Shown piece after piece: positions 58,393 to 64,000 of a stretch of DNA of 64,000 bases; positions within the stretch are counted from its first letter, which is position 1, and each line of letters begins with the position of its first letter. Below the pieces are notes generated by a model. It was not told where the DNA came from, did no database searches, and saw only the letters and a program-made list of their open reading frames with translations. Source of the stretch: Pochonia chlamydosporia 170 (Eukaryota; Ascomycota; Sordariomycetes; Hypocreales; Clavicipitaceae); NCBI RefSeq assembly GCF_001653235.2, contig NC_035791.1:2666001-2730000 (forward strand), read 5' to 3'. A program made the translations under genes and the position numbers.

Positions 58393-61300
58393 CTACAGCT
58401 TGGCCTCGGACTCTTCGAACTCGCTAATCTGCTTAACGGGCCGTATTCCTGAGCTCGCCAACAGCCCGGCCTTGAAGTAGCGCATGTCTTGAATCTCTTC
58501 CGCTGTGTCAACTGCAGTCGTGTCCTTTGTCGACCCATTGGTCGCCTCGGTCTCGACAGACTCTGGCAGCCCGTATTTCTCGGCTTTAGAAATGACATCG
58601 TCTATAACTTTGGGTTGAAGTGTCGTCTCTTTTTCAAGATAGCTACGTAGAAGATCTTGGCTTTGTCGCTTCTCGTAGGGACTATCCTTGACGTCTAGGT
58701 CCTTCAAAAGGCCATCGACCATCGTATCCAGTCCCATTGCTTCCAGTTGCACAGAGATTCGAGAACGCGTAGCGGAAGATGGGTGGAAGTATTTGTGATA
58801 GAATTCGATCATTTCCGTTTTCGTCAGTGGCCTAATGCAGGCTGCATCGTGTTGGGCTATTGCACAGTTTCGAAATCAGCATCAATCGCTTAATATTATC
58901 CATCCGCACAAGGCACGGCGGGCTCCGAATTTTACTTACCCAGTTCAAAATCATAGTACTCAGAATCAATCTGCGTCCAGTGCCTGATAGACTCCTGGTT
59001 TAGATTACGCAACTTCTCGAGGCGTTTGATGATTAGACTTCGCTTGTGACTTTCAAACTCAGAATCAGTCATATTCTCGAGCTTCTGCCCAAACTGAACC
59101 AGGAACGCCTCAATTCGCCTATCGAGGTACATGGGATTCTTCTTGCTCTGTATCAAGAATCGAAGCCCAGAGGTCGTGGAAAAGCTTCGCATATCTGCAA
59201 AGACAATATATCCCAGTTGCTCCTTGGTACGAAGCTGATCGAATGCAGGCTCATGGATCATCTGCTCGGTCAGGAGGGTCTTCGCTCTGAGTTCGCGGTT
59301 GCTTTGTTCATCCACATAAAACCATGTTGCAATGCAATGGTTTACGTTTTGAAGGTCTTTAAGCTGCTTCTTGAAAACATAATTGCATCCACGAGGGAGT
59401 AAAAGAGAGCGGATAATTGGCAACTGGGATTGGGGAAGCAGACGAGGTTTCAGTGCTGATTCCACCATATCTGTCACTTTAAGAGCATCCCCCCTCGACA
59501 CGTTTCCATGTGCGTATACTTCAACGTATAATTGAGACAGCATCTGTTTTTGGAACAGTCGGACCGCATCTGCGGTGGCGTGTTCAAGTTCCGCCGCCTT
59601 TTCCTCGTTGCTGTAATAGCACTGGTCGTTCAACCAAGCCAAGTAGGTGCCGATTTGAAGGTAGGGTGATTGATAGTGTGAGTTCTCATAAACTCGGGTG
59701 AGCCGATCATGGACTACATGGAAACGTTCCGCCTTGATGTCGATGTCTCTCATGGTAGCGACGACTTGCTCAAGCAGCACTGGGAGTTTCTCAGTATATC
59801 CAGAGGTTTTTATGGAGAGTCCTCGGGCATCAAGTGACGCCGCATACTGCAGGCCGGCCAGTTCGGCGTCGTATGAGTATTCTTCGAGAGCATCTTGAAC
59901 GAGCAACATGAACAACGTGGCCTTGACATTGTTCTCTGCAGATGCAAAGACAAGAGGGGTTTGCAAGCTGACAAAGACGTTTGCCTTGGGGACCCAAAAC
60001 GTATCATCCCTCTTCCACCATGTGCGAGCAGCCTGGTCATTGCGCAAGACTCTTGGAGCTAGCGCAGGTTGAGGAACCTCCTTCTTCTCCACTTCAAGTT
60101 TACTGGGAATAAAGTTGTTCTTGTGTGGTAAATGCAATTCGGCCAATCGTTGATTCCCGGGCAATTCGAAGGCTTCCCTCAGCTCCTTCATAAGTGTAGC
60201 CGGGATTTTCTCGTAACGATACTCTGTTCCATACCACTTTTCCGTCTGGTCCCAGTTCCCAGGGAACTCTTTATCGACGATTACTAGTCTCATGTTTTCT
60301 GGACGCAGCATTTTCAAGGCTTTAGTAATGAGAGAAGCGTCAAAAGTTCGCAATCGCCGCTGTCCACTCAACAGCCATTCCCGGGGCAATGGTTTCTGCA
60401 TGACAGAGCTTATGGAGCTTGTAAAGTCGCTAGCTCTTGACTTTTGCGTGAATTTGAAGTTTACATCGGCAATATCCTTCTGCTCTTCGAATATCCACTC
60501 TTGCGGAGGCGCCTCACGTAGCATACTGACATACTGGAAAAAGACCTTGACAATCTCGGGATAATTGGCCAACCCCTGAATCAACAGTTCTGTTAGATAT
60601 GTCGCCTGTGAAACACTGAAAGGACTGCACTTACCTCCTTGGTCAACTTCACTCGGACCTCAAAGATGCCAGAGGTTCCCGGACAAACGGGATCGGCACC
60701 AGCGGACAGGCTGTTCACCCAACCTTTGTTTTTGACGTACGACATGATACTTCCTGGGCCTTCATGGCCGACAAGATGACTAATATATTTGCTCGGCTGC
60801 GTCTCATATAGGTCCTCCTCATCAATAAAGGGAAACATAAGACTCAGTGTTCTTGACTCCAGCACAGGCTTGGCAAAACATTGGGTGCCAAGGTCAGCCT
60901 CAAGGTACAGCTCCTCATGAGTCCACCGGTTGGGGGCCAAATTCTTGTTCTCGACGCCCGAAAATAACTCTACGGCCCATCTTTGCAGCAAGTTGAGCGG
61001 CTCGCGACCTAAAACGACAAGCTTCATGCGATTGGCAGAGTAGTGCTTGTCATAAAACTCGACGAACTTGTCTCGAATATTGATCCCTTTTGCTTCGGGT
61101 ATAGTTTTCAGAACTTCCATGTTGCCTGTGGAGAAATGGCAATAGGGGTGTTTAGGGTTCGCAAACGACTTGTCCAGCTGGTGCAGCCGCCACAGGTCGC
61201 TTCGCAAGTTCTTGTTATTTTCATCATTTATAACATCTAGCTCCGTTTGCAGAGTGTTTGGTAGAAACAGAGGCTCAATGAAGAATTGCGCAAATCGATC

Positions 61301-61810
61301 GAGAGCCCCGTACAGCGGCGACGGGTTGGACTCCGAAGGTTCTTCATCGTTGGCTGGCTTGGCTGCCACTTCGAAGAAGTAGTTAGTAGAAGTGGCTGCA
61401 GTGAAAGCATTGGAGCCGCCAGAATTGGCAGACAAGTACTGATTATAATCATTTTCAGACGGGAACTTCTTTGTTCCCATAAACAAAAGCTGTGGTATCA
61501 TGATGATTAGTCAATGGGCTAAATTCAAAGGTACCAGACCCAAACCGCCAAGTTGTACACTCACATGTTCTACAGCATGTGCCATGCCAGGCATGTCATC
61601 TTCATCACTGAAGTTGCCTACATTGACGTCCAAGGCTGCACTAGCCTTATCCGTCTGGGGGTCGTGAACGAGCAGCGCCTCAAGCCCATTCTTGAGACGG
61701 ACGACCCGGTATTCACGATCGTCAAGCGAAGGCTTTTCGAGACGATCCGTCAAGAGCACCACAGAGGCCTGGCGGCTGGTTGCCAAGCTGGACGCTTCCG
61801 AGGGTGGCAT
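58393..61810 (-). CDS. STE23: insulinase-family metalloprotease Ste23 (M16A)
   Basis: Four exons (61565-61810, 60635-61489, 58940-60575, 58393-58856) sum to 3201 nt, giving 1066 residues; yeast Ste23 has about 1027. The inverted zinc motif HxxEH is HAVEH at residues 78-82, the last codons of exon 1, continuing in exon 2 with LLFMGTKKFPSENDYNQYLS. All four M16 repeats seem present: NKGWVNSLSAGADPV in the first half, and the C-half with NHCIATWFYVDEQSNRELRA, EQLGYIVFADMRSFSTTSGL and FLIQSKKNPMYLDRRIEAFL, the family's exosite and ATP-site region. The enzyme degrades short peptides and in yeast trims the a-factor N-terminus. ATG 61810 is the only in-frame ATG; the frame stays open 50 codons upstream but starts with no ATG. 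Introns are 59-83 nt. Confidence 0.94.
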
Positions 61811-63565
61811 TGTAGGTTCTAGAGTAGCGGAGTGATCCAGACGCGCAGGAGAGTGTCGTGTTGAAGCCGACAGAGAAAAGAAGAGAGTCCTGGCCGGAGA
61901 GACGGGACGGATTGCAAATTCACAAGGCTCGAGAACGGAACGGCGATTCAGAGCAATCAATGCCCGTCGTCAGATGATGATGGCGTACGGTGGGGTAAAG
62001 TTCAAACGAACCGACGCCGCCAATCGTTTATGGGTCTGTGCAATTCCGTATGGCACTAGTGTATGAGGCGGCCCATCGGATGAAGGGGCGAAGGAGATGT
62101 TGGTTTGGTGGGAAAAGGCCAGATCAGATGCCGTCGGGTGCAGTGCAGTTGAGTTGTATCCGCGATGATTTATTCCTGGCGAAGCCGGACTGGTGGGTGC
62201 TCAATTCTGGCTCATCAATGTCAGATGAGGGGACCTGAGGACCCTTATGTCTGCCGCCACGCCACAGCTTGAGGTAAACGAGACACCAGACCACCAAACA
62301 CCACACGCCCCTAGTACGGAGTGCAAATTGTGCAATTGCAAAGCGAGTCGTCTTGAGGCGAGGCAAGGAAGCAAGGGAAACTAAAATTTGTCTCGCACAG
62401 AATGGATGCCACGACGGCAGTGCCCCTTTGTCCCTTTGTCGGTGGCGTGGCGTCAAGCGGTAAGGAGCAATCACCGCCAAACCATCAAATGAGATGGCCG
62501 ACAATGGGAGTTTTCGTAACATTGAACCAACTTGGAACCCGAACCAAAGCAGGTTCACGGCTTGTAAACGCGCACACCGACTTTGACTTTGGGTACATGT
62601 ATCGGTACCCAGGGTATTGAGTCCGGTAGTATCAAATGGCGGCAAGACACGCCGATGGCATCTTTACTTATACATTGAACATGTCTGGTATGCATGGAAG
62701 CACTTGAGATGAGCAACCGCACCATTGACAGTTCTGAGCGAGTGTGCACGGAGCGCAAGAGCACCAGACCGGTGAGGTTTGCGAATTGGACTTGATTGCC
62801 GTTGCGCAAGCCAGCCATCAACACCCAATGCCTACAATACATGTTGGTGCAGTACAGTCAACACATACCGCCAGACACAATCGGAGGCGGAGAGTAGGTA
62901 CCGAGGTAGGCTAATATGCTGCGGCTTGGCGGTCTCTTCTGGGCGCGAGACTCCAGATGTCCGACTCCGATATCGATGGTGACAAAGGCAGATGCCCCTG
63001 AAGCCATATCGTGTGTGGCGAGCAGCCACGGCGGGCCACAGAAGCAAGCAAGCAGCAAGATTGTTCGGTACTGGAGAGAAGAGATATGGACGGGGTGCCT
63101 TGGATGTGTTGAGATGGAATCAATGTGCAAACATGGAATAATTACTGGCTGTACTCCGTAGTGCCACCACCCATCATCCATCAACCCGTTTTGCTTTCCT
63201 CCCGACCAGGGTCCATGCAAGGTAGGACCGGGGAGGTGTCGTTGTTGGAACGTTTGAGCTGGGGATGATGATGCATAAATGAACACGAGTCTGTTCTGGT
63301 TGAATCTGCTTCAACTCCCCAAACTGCATTCATCCGAGCTGCTGACTATCTAGGAAGCCTTGCACCTGCCTTAAAACATCAACGACGTGTTGGGTCATCG
63401 CTGCTTCCTCGAATCAAAGTCGGCGCAGGTTGGAACTCCCTAACTTACCATTTAGTACCTGGGTAGGTGCCTAGGCACACCGAGATTTCTCATGCAGAGC
63501 ATCAATACCTGTGAAAACTCCATACACGATGCTCATCGAACTAATTGTATTTCAGCAAGTTTGCT

Positions 63566-63592
63566 TGTTTCTGTTTCTGTTTCTGTTTCTGT
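63566..63592. repeat. (TGTTTC)4.5 microsatellite
   Basis: Four and a half perfect hexamer units TGTTTC in intergenic DNA. Confidence 0.9.
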
Positions 63593-63948
63593 CATTCCGT
63601 AACTCTGTCGCTCCGTCACATGAAGCTTGGTCGTCAACCATGACCAAAAGACGTCTACGACCAAATCTCAAATTGCATGTGCCTTGCCTCGAAATAGAGT
63701 TCCTTGTCGTCTGGGCGTTCTTACTACAACATCTGGGGCTGTTCGATCTTGGTCGACACGTTCATGTTGGGTCGTATGTATGTAATAAAACCCTGATGTC
63801 TTGAAGCACCAGACACATTTCTTCGCTCATCTCCAAGCCTGATGTGGTCAATTCTGCCCAAATGCGGCCACTCGACCTCCGCAATCCTCATAAGGCCCTG
63901 TCACACGGTGTGAGACAAACCTGCATGTCGGTGTTGCAGAATACTTAC

Positions 63949-64000
63949 TTTCCAGAGTAGAGACCTGGCTGACGTTGTAGCAACCCCCCCGGATACCGCC
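63949..64000 (-). CDS. possible partial exon at the window edge
   Basis: The final 52 bases are open on the minus strand and end in CTGGAAA followed by a consensus donor GTAAGT. One frame reads CYNVSQVSTLE. An acceptor CAG about 50 nt further could lead to a short final exon. All three frames are open over so short a stretch, so this rests mainly on the splice-like donor. Confidence 0.2.

Larger units (their letters stand above)
61811..64000. other. intergenic, 5' flank of STE23 to window end
   Basis: The STE23 promoter region has a few CCAGAC words (about 62285, 62757). A TACTCCGTA is at 63152-63160 and a hexamer repeat near 63.57 kb. No gene supported except a possible exon fragment at the right edge. 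Confidence 0.45.

Noticed and set aside
61811..61960. N-terminal extension of Ste23 that might be a mitochondrial presequence
   Set aside because: The frame is open, but its apparent first Met is a TTG codon and no ATG exists upstream of 61810; only non-AUG initiation would allow it.

Overview
The window is nuclear DNA of a filamentous ascomycete, most likely a Sordariomycete and probably Hypocreales. Genes are split by short introns (about 50-260 nt) with GT...AG ends and CTAAC/CTGAC-type branch sites. Proteins such as Smp3, Ste23, Trm732, Ubp12 and the high-affinity cAMP phosphodiesterase read as Pezizomycotina orthologues. The genus cannot be proved from sequence alone. No bacterial, viral or CRISPR features are seen, and no intact transposon.

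Left part (1-24.4 kb), compact and mostly housekeeping: the possible 3' end of a gene (3-62); a small spliced gene for a probable secreted protein (620-1015, +); a DUF3074 protein (2098-4182, +); the tRNA-methylation cofactor Trm732/THADA (4386-9374, -), head to head with ribosomal protein L1/uL1 (9745-10586, +); the GPI mannosyltransferase Smp3 (10897-12860, -); Skp1 (16816-17516, +); ribosomal protein L39 (18462-18905, -); the Golgi GTPase Arl1 (19826-20638, +); and a clade-3 type catalase (22841-24401, +).

Right part (24.4-64 kb), sparse, with every recognised gene on the minus strand: an unrecognised conserved-looking protein (26558-27577), a long-chain fatty alcohol oxidase (35875-38440), the cAMP phosphodiesterase Pde2/PdeH (41407-44404), the deubiquitinase Ubp12 (51662-56783) with an apparent frameshift in its catalytic domain, and the insulinase-family protease Ste23 (58393-61810). 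Two gaps of about 8.3 kb and 7.3 kb hold no gene I can support.

Functional themes are translation and tRNA modification, ubiquitin turnover (Skp1, Ubp12), the secretory pathway (Smp3, Arl1), cAMP signalling, and peroxide metabolism (alcohol oxidase produces H2O2, catalase removes it). There is no sign of a biosynthetic gene cluster. The least expected observations are the hidden small secreted-protein gene, the Ubp12 frameshift, two short words (TACTCCGTA and GTCTGG/CCAGAC) over-represented in intergenic DNA, and in-frame introns whose retention would add protein sequence.

Most coding models were checked by exon arithmetic: the summed exon lengths give an open frame divisible by three for every multi-exon gene except Ubp12.
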